Positions 45,397 to 55,240 of a stretch of 64,000 nucleotides of DNA are shown here, one piece after another. A program made the translations under genes and the position numbers. Below the pieces are notes generated by a model, which made no database searches, was not told the origin of the DNA, and saw only the letters and a program-made list of their open reading frames with translations. Numbering within the stretch: the stretch's first letter is position 1; each line of letters starts with the position of its first letter. The stretch is from Thalassia testudinum (Eukaryota > Streptophyta > Magnoliopsida > Alismatales > Hydrocharitaceae): NCBI GenBank assembly GCA_037157565.1, contig JAZHRO010000073.1, positions 98,636,001-98,700,000 of the forward strand, given 5' to 3'.

Positions 45397-48102
45397 TGAT
45401 GAGAGCCTCATCATGAGCCATAACTAGCTCATTTTGACCCAATAAAGAAGATAAAAGCTCCTACATAACCTAGAAGAAGGCCTAACTGAAGAAACAAGTG
45501 CTCTAAGAAGAAAACATGAAATAAAGGTTAAAACTGCAATTTTACCATTGCAGTAGATAAACGGGATTTCTCAGAGGCAAAACATAGGTCAAATGGTCTA
45601 AATGAGATAAAAAGTGGGTTGAGTCAATCAGAAATGGGTTCATGTGCAATCTAAGAACTAAAAGACACTTGGTAACCCTAAAACAGACCCGCTTAAATTA
45701 ACAAGGTTCCGGTCAGAACAAAAAGCAAGTAAACCCTCTACAAATCATGGAAAACCATACTCTAGGGTTTAGAACACTTAATTTGGCCTTTGGAACCTAG
45801 TTTGACCTAGATTAGGGTCCTAGCTCTTCAATTAACCTAATTTGGGTTTTTACGCAAAATATCCAGTCAAACGAGGTCAAACCTGAAATCTAACTTCTCC
45901 ATTGGTTTCCTTAGGTCCAAATTAGGTTTATACCAAAATTTGGACCTAAGGAGAGGTCATCTTGACCTACTTTGCAATTTAGTACACCCAAATCACAAAT
46001 TGGTCCCTATCTTTTGAATACCGTTGCAGAGAACCCCCTAGGTTCTTCGCCTCCTTTGCAAACCGGTCCTGCCGCCATTGCTAGGGCAGAACCGAGCTCC
46101 GGCGAGGTTCGGAGAGGGATTGCTCTCTAATCCCTCAGAGATTCCCTCCCAGAAATGGAAGGAGAATTCTCTGAAGAATTGCCTTCCATTTAAGACCGAT
46201 ATCGATCCCTGGTGTGAACCCAATCTCTCGTGCGAACGCACGAGAGATTTGGGTATCCTAACTCCTTTCCATCTCCGGCGACCAACCTCAGGCAATTACG
46301 TGCCCTTCACGCCCTGCACACCAAGTCCAACGCCTATATAAGAACCCACAACTCCGGCCGAAGAGGCTGAGCTTGATTTGGCCGAGTTTCCCCCTTCAAT
46401 TCCTCTCCTCCTGCTCGGCCAAATGCCCCAGCTAGCTCCGGCGAGGCCCCCTCCCCTCCCTCTTCGCTCTGCCACAAAACCAGTGGCAGAGTTAGCTTCC
46501 TGACCTCCCTCCGCGTCGCGCAGTACCAGCGCACGCCGCCTCAGCCCCGTCGTCGCCGTCGTCCTCCCCCACTGGGCGTCATCTTCTCCGGCGACAGCAA
46601 GTACTGCTGTCCGCCTTCTATCCCCTTTCGTCCTTAAAATTAGGTTAGAACTCCTCTCCATCCTATCCTCTCTCTTTTCCCCCTGTTATCTCATCTGATT
46701 ACCCCTCGACCGACGCTGACCACCCTTATCTTCCACATCACCGACCGAACTCCGGCGAGCCGCCCACACCACTCCGCCACTCCACACGACTCGCCAACCA
46801 CCTCGTGAGCTCCGCCTCACCACCAGGAACTCGCTCCACCCCACAACTGCCACTCCAGACCTCCATAACCACCCCCCGAACAACCCACCATCTCCGGCCA
46901 CAGGTTGACCTAGGCGGGCACGCCTAGGCCGACCGGCAACCTGCAGCATCACCCACCGCCTTCGCCGTGCTACGGTGAAGGTTTCCAGCTATTCTAATTG
47001 GGCCAATAGGCCGTTCTGTGGAAGATCAGGTGAACGCCCCGGCCGCCATTAACAGTCGAAGCAGCAGGAAGCTTGGAGCAGCAGCAGGCGTCAGGCTTCC
47101 CAGGCGGCAGGTGCAGCAGACTCTCGCAAGTGTTGCGAGGTGACTGAGTTCAGCAAGGAGCACCAGCAGGGCCTTCAGCGTGGGCAATTGCACACGAGAG
47201 TCTGCGGGCGCACGCAAAGGAATGGTGGAACGTTTAGTCCCACATCGTGGAATCTCAAGGCACAGGTATGGTATAAAGAGTTTTTGTGATATACGTTTAT
47301 TGCCTCGAAAGCACAGGGGTGAGGTCCCTCACTGACCCCACCCGCCTCGTCCGCGGCCTGACCACGCGGACCTGGCGGATCCGACCCGACCTAGACCTAC
47401 GCACTCCTCGCGCATCACACACCTGCAGGTGCGCCTGGTCCCGGGTACGATCCGACCCGATTGAGACTGTGGCTCTGGTAGAGCGGTTAGAGTGAATTGC
47501 TTGAGAGAGAGACACGCGCGGGTAGAGGGAGAAGGGTTAGGTTTTGTTCCCTGTGCAGGCAAGCTGGTCGCAGGAGAAGGACTTGGCCGCGAGAAGGAAA
47601 AGAAAGAAAGAAGAAGGAACGGCAGAGAAGAATAGAAAGAAGAAGAAACAAGGCAGAGAAGAAGCAGCAAGAAAGAAGCCTTCGCAGGGGAAGAAAGAAA
47701 AGAGCAAGCCAGAAGCAAAGGCACAGAGAAGCCAAGTGAAGAACTTTGCAGAGATCAGGAGAAGAAAAGACAGAGCAAAGACTGCAGCAGAAGAAGAAGA
47801 AGAATAATCAAGAAGAAAAGGAGAAATGCTTTTAAGACGTCTGATCACAAGATCAGACGTCCAATTTCATATTTTTTTGCCCTAACTCCTTTTAATCGCA
47901 TACATTCATACCTGAATTGATATTTTGAGTAAATTAGAGTGTTCAATTACATTTTGATTTAGTGGTAAGTTCCATTTGCTCCCTGTGTTCGACCTCGGAT
48001 ACTCCGGTCTTCGAGTAATAAAAACTTTGTATCTGTTCGAACGTTTTGTCAGTTTTACTACAACATAATACGCTTTAAATCCGCACGAAACGCCCTTGAA
48101 CA
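45397..48102 (+). repeat. Element G 5' LTR
   Basis: Starts TGATGAG-AGC-CTCATCA, a perfect 7-bp hairpin; ends CCCTTGAACA. TATA box CTATATAAG at 46334-46342. 46340-46980 is GC-rich. 47500-47850 is strongly purine-rich (GAAGAA-type). U5 box TGCTCCCTGTGTTCGACC starts at 47977. Same family as C and the solo LTR 25041-27837. Confidence 0.93.
46334..46342 (+). promoter_or_regulatory. Putative TATA box of element G 5' LTR
   Basis: CTATATAAG in a GC-rich surround; identical at 53467-53475 in the 3' LTR. It divides the LTR into about 0.94 kb of U3 and an unusually long R-U5 of about 1.7 kb. Confidence 0.55.
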
Positions 48103-48105
48103 TTT

Positions 48106-48126
48106 TGGCGCCGTTGCCAGGGAGCA
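48106..48126 (+). other. Element G primer binding site, tRNA-Asp type
   Basis: TGGCGCCGTTGCCAGGGAGC: the first 13 bases match the tRNA-Asp complement exactly. CAGGGAGCA (48118-48126) is perfectly complementary to TGCTCCCTG in U5 (47977-47985). Confidence 0.92.
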
Positions 48127-49285
48127 CTGCACAATTTACCACTAGTCTCTACATTCTTTTTATCATATTGAACACTAACTTGCCCTACTTTTCTTTGATG
48201 TGATCGTGAAGGTACTTCATGAGAAAATCTCTCCCGCATGTCAACCACTCCAGGGCAGGTAATTTCTTTTCTTCCTTAATCATCCCCTAATCTTTGAAAA
48301 ACAAAAGGAAGAAAATCAAGTTAGGAATCAATTGCCTTCTTTATATAGTAATCACCATCTCTAAGGCAAAACATTTCTTGATTTTGCAAAAATTTCTGCA
48401 AATATTCTTGAAGTTGGAGTGATTTTTTTCCATCCCACAAATTCTTGTGCCTAATTGAAAATAAACGCTTAATCTCGGCGGACCACACACTTCTTGTTTA
48501 TAAGTCCAAAGAGAACTTTTGAAAAAGAAAAAGAGGATTGGAAATAGAACCAAATTAGGGTTTCCACATTAGGGTCTTGAAGCGCTAGTCACACATGCCT
48601 GTGTAAAAGGAAATAAACCCTCCCGCATCAGTGTGCTACCCAAGCCCTTGATTGAAGAAAGTTAAATAAGACAAACCCTAAAATTGAGCCCTAAAATCAC
48701 TTGAATCTTAAAATTTTCTTTTGACCTAATAACCTGGGAGTCAAATCAGGGTGATCTCTAGGCTCCGAGCTTAGAATCATTCTGCCATCTATAGGACAGG
48801 TCAGGTGAAGTTGACCCCTTGGGTCAACCAACCTCTAAATTAGGTCACAATACCAAAAACATCTAAAGTTCAAGTGAGAACCCTAAAAGCACCTTTGAAA
48901 TAAAAAGTGATAGACTTAAGAGGTCAAGGTCCCCATTCTGGTTTACCTGGAATCTCAGTGACAAGAGAGGTCGGGTGGGGGAAACCCTGTAACCCGTAGG
49001 GACGCTCTACCGTGTAGGGGTCTTTGCAGGACTCTCCCTCTCTGGCTGCCCAGGTAATTCGCAGGTGGACGATCTTCGGATCCAGGGGTCCATCCGCCCC
49101 AAACCTCCATAGTCATCCAAACATCTTTTGGGTGTCTTGATTGGGTCAAGAACATCTCCAGTCCTGCATCTTTTCTCTGTAGAGCACACACACTCATTTT
49201 CAGTGGGACTCGTTATTCAGATCTGATCGCTTCATAACACATCTTGAGTCAAACTCTGATCGTGATTCCACCACCTGATCCAAAT
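48127..49285 (+). other. Element G leader, noncoding
   Basis: Leader of about 1.2 kb. Its first part matches the equivalent region of C (6450-6597 in reverse). No frame recognised. Confidence 0.6.
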
Positions 49286-50917
49286 ATGCAGCCGAACCAC
49301 CTAGGACTACCAGTCGAGAAACCTGAATACCGGAGATCCATGAGAGATAAAATGATTGAGGATGCCATGAGATTTTATGAAAATGAAGAAACCTCAACAA
49401 CAGTAGGAAACATTCAGGTTGATGTCCCGACAACCACAACCTTTGTCATAACTTGTGCCCAAGTACTATTAGCAGAAGCCAACAAAGGATCAACCCGTGA
49501 CTTGCTCATTACTGCATACATTGAGATAGAAAAATTGCATAATAGTGAATACCTTCAATGTATGACAAATCCTCGACTTTGGAAGCAACACCAAGATAGT
49601 CTTGAAAAACGGGAAGAGATAATGAGATTAATAAAACAAGTGATTGATCAGAAATACCCGTACATACTGCCAACAGAGGATGAACTATCTTGGGACAACA
49701 TCGAGGATAAATCTGATCTCGGGTTTGAGGCACAAAATGGTTGTGGATTCCCAACCCAGATGGAGTATAATGCACCTAATATTGAAGAAGGTTGGGAAGC
49801 TCCAAATGCAGGAAAAGACCATGATGAACCCATTTTAGAATCCCAAGACTCCTGCAAGTATGAGAGTAGAACTGAACCTCTCGCGGGTATAAATTCCGTC
49901 CCTTATTTTGATAAGGTGGCCCGCGAAGGTTATTCAGACCTAGATTCTAGTAATTCCACCCACATCCTAAGCCTAGAACCTAGATCTGAAACCTATATTG
50001 AAGATTTCAAGGCCCCATATGAAGAAAATCAATCTCTTAATGAAGAATATGATTCTGGGCCTCGATTTGATGAATATCCCTCGTCAACCTCCTCAGAAGA
50101 ACTAATCGAGTTTTCGGAAGTCATGCCAATCTACGATACAGAAACCGAGGACTTGGACGAGCGGGGTTTCGATTGGCTCTGCCCTACTAACCTTGAACCT
50201 GAGCCTCTTCCAGATAGGGACACCTTTGTAAGCTCAGAATTAACATTTAGGCTAGATCCCAGTCAGGCTGCTGAATATACAACATATGATTTATTCTATG
50301 GTGGAACTCATGATCTAGAATCTCATTCAAACTTTGATTTTCGCAAACTCTCCAACGATCTCGAATCTGACCATAACATCGGAGAAAATCTACCTCCTGA
50401 TTATAACATGTCAATCTTCTTTGAAGCCACCTGCTCCACATATACAGCACCAATCAAAACCCGTTCCCCACCTCGACCCGCAACCGGACTCAATTTCTAT
50501 TCTGATTCACCTCTCAATGAGCCGATTGTAGATGATTCAACTCCGTATCTATACCGGGTATCGGACACTGATCAGACCACAAATCAGGAGCCTCCATCCT
50601 TTGACCGTCCCTGTAGGGATTCCACATCTTACATTGATTATTTTTCGGAACCCTACCCCCACCAGGCTGATTCGACTGAGCCCCAACTCGAGTTTTCACT
50701 TCCATATCTATCAGAACATCACTGCATTTGGTGGGTCCCACATCTGCTAATCTACATCTATCAACCCACCAGACTTATTGGGTTTGGGCTGCATCATCAG
50801 CCCACTGATCTGAACAAGTACCTGGTTGGACCAACCAGGCTCTTAATCAAGGTGCTTGTTTTCCAAAACTCCATTGATTTGACCACTCCCTCTCCACCCC
50901 ATTTTTCGCTCGGCTGA
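49286..50917 (+). CDS. Element G single ORF, unknown function (543 codons)
   Basis: Open from ATG 49286 to TGA 50917. The open frame extends 14 codons upstream only to a TTG, so ATG at MQPNHLGLP is the natural start. I do not recognise the protein. Residues 1-150 are mixed and probably helical (EYRRSMRDKMIEDAMRFYEN, CAQVLLAEANKG, KREEIMRLIKQVID). From about 150 to 480 it is very rich in Asp, Glu, Ser, Pro and Tyr, likely disordered. Near the C-terminus is a hydrophobic patch (CIWWVPHLLIYIY), too short and Pro-broken for a sure membrane span. There is no zinc knuckle, no D-[ST]-G, no RT or integrase motif. It sits where gag-pol should be and its stop lies inside the conserved 21-bp box. It matches the A/B frame in place and acidic character, not clearly in sequence. 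In a young copy, an open frame this long argues for recent constraint or recent origin. Confidence 0.75.
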   Translation: MQPNHLGLPVEKPEYRRSMRDKMIEDAMRFYENEETSTTVGNIQVDVPTTTTFVITCAQVLLAEANKGSTRDLLITAYIEIEKLHNSEYLQCMTNPRLWKQHQDSLEKREEIMRLIKQVIDQKYPYILPTEDELSWDNIEDKSDLGFEAQNGCGFPTQMEYNAPNIEEGWEAPNAGKDHDEPILESQDSCKYESRTEPLAGINSVPYFDKVAREGYSDLDSSNSTHILSLEPRSETYIEDFKAPYEENQSLNEEYDSGPRFDEYPSSTSSEELIEFSEVMPIYDTETEDLDERGFDWLCPTNLEPEPLPDRDTFVSSELTFRLDPSQAAEYTTYDLFYGGTHDLESHSNFDFRKLSNDLESDHNIGENLPPDYNMSIFFEATCSTYTAPIKTRSPPRPATGLNFYSDSPLNEPIVDDSTPYLYRVSDTDQTTNQEPPSFDRPCRDSTSYIDYFSEPYPHQADSTEPQLEFSLPYLSEHHCIWWVPHLLIYIYQPTRLIGFGLHHQPTDLNKYLVGPTRLLIKVLVFQNSIDLTTPSPPHFSLG

Positions 50918-50954
50918 AGGCATTAAATTTAGCGCTTAACGGGAGGCAACCCGT
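50913..50954 (+). promoter_or_regulatory. 21-bp box and ACGGG hairpin at the ORF end (element G)
   Basis: 50913-50933 is the box shared with A, B and D and includes the ORF stop. Six bases on, ACGGG-AGGCAA-CCCGT (50939-50954) is a perfect 5-bp stem. GGGAGGCAACCC-type words after the coding region are known from Athila elements; the hairpin reading is mine. Confidence 0.6.
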
Positions 50955-51160
50955 CATCTCAAAAATAGAGACCCGTCTGATTAGCCGTCTGTACTCCACG
51001 TCTATTGCACCTTGAGTTCAGCCTTAGACAGTTGATCCCACCTCTGGTACACGTATCAGAGCTTAAAATCATTCGCATCACTCATTCCCGACCCATTCAC
51101 CCACCCGATATATCCTGTTCTAAGCCCCTGACCTCAACACTAATTCCCACCCTCTGTTTA

Positions 51161-51198
51161 CAATGAGGACATTGCAAAACTTAGGCATGGGGGGGGTG
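51161..51198 (+). promoter_or_regulatory. AGGA-loop stem-loop plus internal polypurine tract (element G)
   Basis: CAATG-AGGA-CATTG (51161-51174) then AGGCATGGGGGGGGTGA (51183-51199). An A-rich stretch (51200-51420) follows, as after the F copy. Confidence 0.65.
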
Positions 51199-51939
51199 AT
51201 AAAGTGCATACATACAAAACCAAGAAAAAAATCAGAAGGATTCTCACAAAAAAAATTCGCATATGTCAAAAACACAAAAAATTGAAAAATTACGAAAAAG
51301 AACAAAAAAAATGGGGAGGGAGGAAATGTTGTGAGCCATATAATCATAAGGAGGAGAAAAAGAGCAAAAATGAAGAAAGGAGCACAAAAGGAAAAGAAAA
51401 AGAAAAAGTCATTAGTAAAAGATTAAGGGGTTAACTGAAGTTCTAGACCGAGTCAAGAAAAAGAAAAGAAAAGTGCTACGGAGATATAACAAGAGATTAG
51501 CGGGAACGCTGGTCTTAGGCCTTTTTGGGCTAGTATCTTTAGCTTAAAAATTCACGTATCCGTTAAAATCTGGATAATCCTCAAGAGGTTGAGGAAAATG
51601 CGAAGCTTGAGTATTAGGTCTAAGGCTTAGGAAGTATTCAGCCTCGTTAACTGACCTCCGGTTTGCAGGATTCGGTAACCTAAGCACCCCAAATTCACAC
51701 ACAGTCTGGTTCAGTGCGCATAAAACATCCAAAACACGCAAGAGCGTTTAATATTCTGAAAAAGTCACCTAGATTAGGAGCGGCCAATCAACACAAGTTG
51801 ATTTGGACGAGTTCCCAGCGCGGAGAGGCGGGAAATTCCCCTCGAAGATGCGTAACAACATATCATCTCCTCGGTGCTTGTCTCTTAGGATATTTAAATA
51901 TCCTACTGGAGGCATGTAAGCACTCTGTTGGTTCAGACA

Positions 51940-52086
51940 CCATGGGTGGCATTATCACGAAATGTCAATCGCCAGGGTCTGAATTCAGCCACGGAACGCC
52001 ATGGGCGGGATTATCTCGAAATCTCGAAAGCCAGGGTTCCGGGGGTTGCCATGGGCGGGATTATCTCGAAATCTCGAAAGCCAGGG
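51940..52086 (+). repeat. Triple ~38-bp repeat in element G 3' noncoding region
   Basis: CCATGGGYGG-ATTATC(T/A)CGAAAT...GCCAGGG at 51940-51977, 51999-52036 and 52049-52086. The last two are identical over 38 bp. F has three diverged copies at 61212-61250, 61271-61307 and 61322-61357. Confidence 0.85.
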
Positions 52087-52516
52087 ACCTTTGAGGATTG
52101 ATGATGGGGACGAGGAATCCGATACAGACCGTGTTGAGAAGCTAATCCAAAGCTAGAAATAAAAAAGAAAAGAGAGAGAAAAGCTCTCCAAAGAAATAAA
52201 TCTTCTATCTCTCTCTTACAGAAAACGCACTGCAAACTGAACTTAGGCTAAAAATATCTCAAGCACGGGTGCTTTAACCGCGGAGTCCAACAAACCCTAG
52301 GTTAGGTTCTGTGGGCCGTAGAAACCTTTGCAGAAGACTGAGGCTAAAGCGGAACAGGTCCGGATTTTGGTTGGTACTTGAGTACCTCTAGGCCTATTGT
52401 CGGCATTCCCACCTAATCACAAAAGAAAAGGAGAAGCACTTATCATTGTTGACAACATTCAGGGTCTAGAACGGAAGTTAAAACTTTGAAATTTTGCTAA
52501 GGGACTAGCAAAAGCT

Positions 52517-52529
52517 AGGCATGGGGGTA
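52517..52529 (+). other. Element G terminal polypurine tract
   Basis: AGGCATGGGGGTA followed by the 3' LTR start TGATGAGAGCC. Confidence 0.92.
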
Positions 52530-55235
52530 TGATGAGAGCCTCATCATGAGCCATAACTAGCTCATTTTGACCCAATAAAGAAGATAAAAGCTCCTACATA
52601 ACCTAGAAGAAGGCCTAACTGAAGAAACAAGTGCTCTAAGAAGAAAACATGAAATAAAGGTTAAAACTGCAATTTTACCATTGCAGTAGATAAACAGGAT
52701 TTCTCAGAGGCAAAACATAGGTCAAATGGTCTAAATGAGATAAAAAGTGGGTTGAGTCAATCAGAAATGGGTTCATGTGCAATCTAAGAACTAAAAGACA
52801 CTTGGTAACCCTAAAACAGACCCGCTTAAATTAACAAGGTTCCGGTCAGAACAAAAAGCAAGTAAACCCTCTACAAATCATGGAAAACCATACTCTAGGG
52901 TTTAGAACACTTAATTTGGCCTTTGGAACCTAGTTTGACCTAGATTAGGGTCCTAGCTCTTCAATTAACCTAATTTGGGTTTTTACGCAAAATATCCAGT
53001 CAAACGAGGTCAAACCTGAAATCTAACTTCTCCATTGGTTTCCTTAGGTCCAAATTAGGTTTATACCAAAATTTGGACCTAAGGAGAGGTCATCTTGACC
53101 TACTTTGCAATTTAGTACACCCAAATCACAAATTGGTCCCTATCTTTTGAATACCGTTGCAGAGAACCCCCTAGGTTCTTCGCCTCCTTTGCAAACCGGT
53201 CCTGCCGCCATTGCTAGGGCAGAACCGAGCTCCGGCGAGGTTCGGAGAGGGATTGCTCTCTAATCCCTCAGAGATTCCCTCCCAGAAATGGAAGGAGAAT
53301 TCTCTGAAGAATTGCCTTCCATTTAAGACCGATATCGATCCCTGGTGTGAACCCAATCTCTCGTGCGAACGCACGAGAGATTTGGGTATCCTAACTCCTT
53401 TCCATCTCCGGCGACCAACCTCAGGCAATTACGTGCCCTTCACGCCCTGCACACCAAGTCCAACGCCTATATAAGAACCCACAACTCCGGCCAAAGAGGC
53501 TGAGCTTGATTTGGCCGAGTTTCCCCCTTCAATTCCTCTCCTCCTGCTCGGCCAAATGCCCCAGCTAGCTCCGGCGAGGCCCCCTCCCCTCCCTCTTCGC
53601 TCTGCCACAAAACCAGTGGCAGAGTTAGCTTCCTGACCTCCCTCCGCGTCGTGCAGTACCAGCGCACGCCGCCTCAGCCCCGTCGTCGCCGTCGTCCTCC
53701 CCCACTGGGCGTCATCTTCTCCGGCGACAGCAAGTACTGCTGTCCGCCTTCTGTCCCCTTTCGTCCTTAAAATTAGGTTAGAACTCCTCTCCATCCTATC
53801 CTCTCTCTTTTCCCCCTGTTATCTCATCTGATTACCCCTCGACCGACGCTGACCACCCTTATCTTCCACATCACCGACCGAACTCCGGCGAGCCGCCCAC
53901 ACCACTCCGCCACTCCACACGACTCGCCAACCACCTCGTGAGCTCCGCCTCACCACCAGGAACTCGCTCCACCCCACAACTGCCACTCCAGACCTCCATA
54001 ACCACCCCCCGAACAACCCACCATCTTCGGCCACAGGTTGACCTAGGCGGGCACGCCTAGGCCGACCGGCAACCTGCAGCATCACCCACCGCCTTCGCCG
54101 TGCTACGGCGAAGGTTTCCAGCTATTCTAATTGGGCCAATAGGCCGTTCTGTGGAAGCTCAGGTGAACGCCCCGGCCGCCATTAACAGTCGAAGCAGCAG
54201 GAAGCTTGGAGCAGCAGCAGGCGTCAGGCTTCCCAGGCGGCAGGTGCAGCAGACTCTCGCAAGTGTTGCGAGGTGACTGAGTTCAGCAAGGAGCACCAGC
54301 AGGGCCTTCAGCGTGGGCAATTGCACACGAGAGTCTGCGGGCGCACGCAAAGGAAGGGCGGAACGTTTAGTCCCACATCGTGGAATCTCAAGGCACAGGT
54401 ATGGTATAAAGAGTTTTTGTGATATACGTTTATTGCCTCGAAAGCACAGGGGTGAGGTCCCTCACTGACCCCACCCGCCTCGTCCGCGGCCTGACCACGC
54501 GGACCTGGCGGATCCGACCCGACCTAGACCTACGCACTCCTCGCGCATCACACACCTGCAGGTGCGCCTGGTCCCGGGTACGATCCGACCCGATTGAGAC
54601 TGTGGCTCTGGTAGAGCGGTTAGAGTGAATTGCTTGAGAGAGAGACACGCGCGGGTAGAGGGAGAAGGGTTAGGTTTTGTTCCCTGTGCAGGCAAGCTGA
54701 TCGCAGGAGAAGGACTTGGCCGCGAGAAGGAAAAGAAAGAAAGAAGAAGGAACGGCAGAGAAGAATAGAAAGAAGAAGAAACAAGGCAGAGAAGAAGCAG
54801 CAAGAAAGAAGCCTTCGCAGGGGAAGAAAGAAAAGAGCAAGCCAGAAGCAAAGGCACAGAGAAGCCAAGTGAAGAACTTTGCAGAGATCAGGAGAAGAAA
54901 AGACAGAGCAAAGACTGCAGCAGAAGAAGAAGAAGAATAATCAAGAAGAAAAGGAGAAATGCTTTTAAGACGTCTGATCACAAGATCAGACGTCCAATTT
55001 CATATTTTTTTGCCCTAACTCCTTTTAATCGCATACATTCATACCTGAATTGATATTTTGAGTAAATTAGAGTGTTCAATTACATTTTGATTTAGTGGTA
55101 AGTTCCATTTGCTCCCTGTGTTCGACCTCGGATACTCCGGTCTTCGAGTAATAAAAACTTTGTATCTGTTCGAACGTTTTGTCAGTTATACTACAACATA
55201 ATACGCTTTAAATCCGCACGAAACGCCCTTGAACA
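52530..55235 (+). repeat. Element G 3' LTR
   Basis: 2706 bp, same length as the 5' LTR. Differences I see include 45563 G/A, GGCCGAAG/GGCCAAAG, GTCGCG/GTCGTG, TTCTATC/TTCTGTC, ATCTCCGG/ATCTTCGG, CGGTGAAG/CGGCGAAG, GAAGATCAG/GAAGCTCAG, GGAATGGTGG/GGAAGGGCGG, CTGGTCGC/CTGATCGC and GTTTTAC/GTTATAC. Confidence 0.93.
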
Positions 55236-55240
55236 CACTA

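Larger units (their letters stand above)
45397..55235 (+). mobile_element. Element G: young non-autonomous Athila-like retrotransposon
   Basis: 9839 bp with two 2706-bp LTRs (45397-48102 and 52530-55235), perfect target duplication CACTA (45392-45396 and 55236-55240), good primer site and polypurine tract. I count about 11 LTR-LTR differences (0.4%). The internal region has one long open frame of unknown function and no protease, RT, RNase H or integrase. Its noncoding part between ORF and polypurine tract is homologous to that of F (same order of a CTCAAGAGGTTGAGGAA segment, TAACCTAAGCA segment, CACCTCCTCGGTGCTTGTCTC-type segment and triple repeat). It probably depends on proteins of an Athila-type partner. 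Confidence 0.93.

Noticed and set aside
47544..47807. Lys/Arg/Glu-rich frame in G's LTR and its Leu/Ser-rich antisense
   Set aside because: Product of the GAAGAA-type purine tract; no start context or motif.
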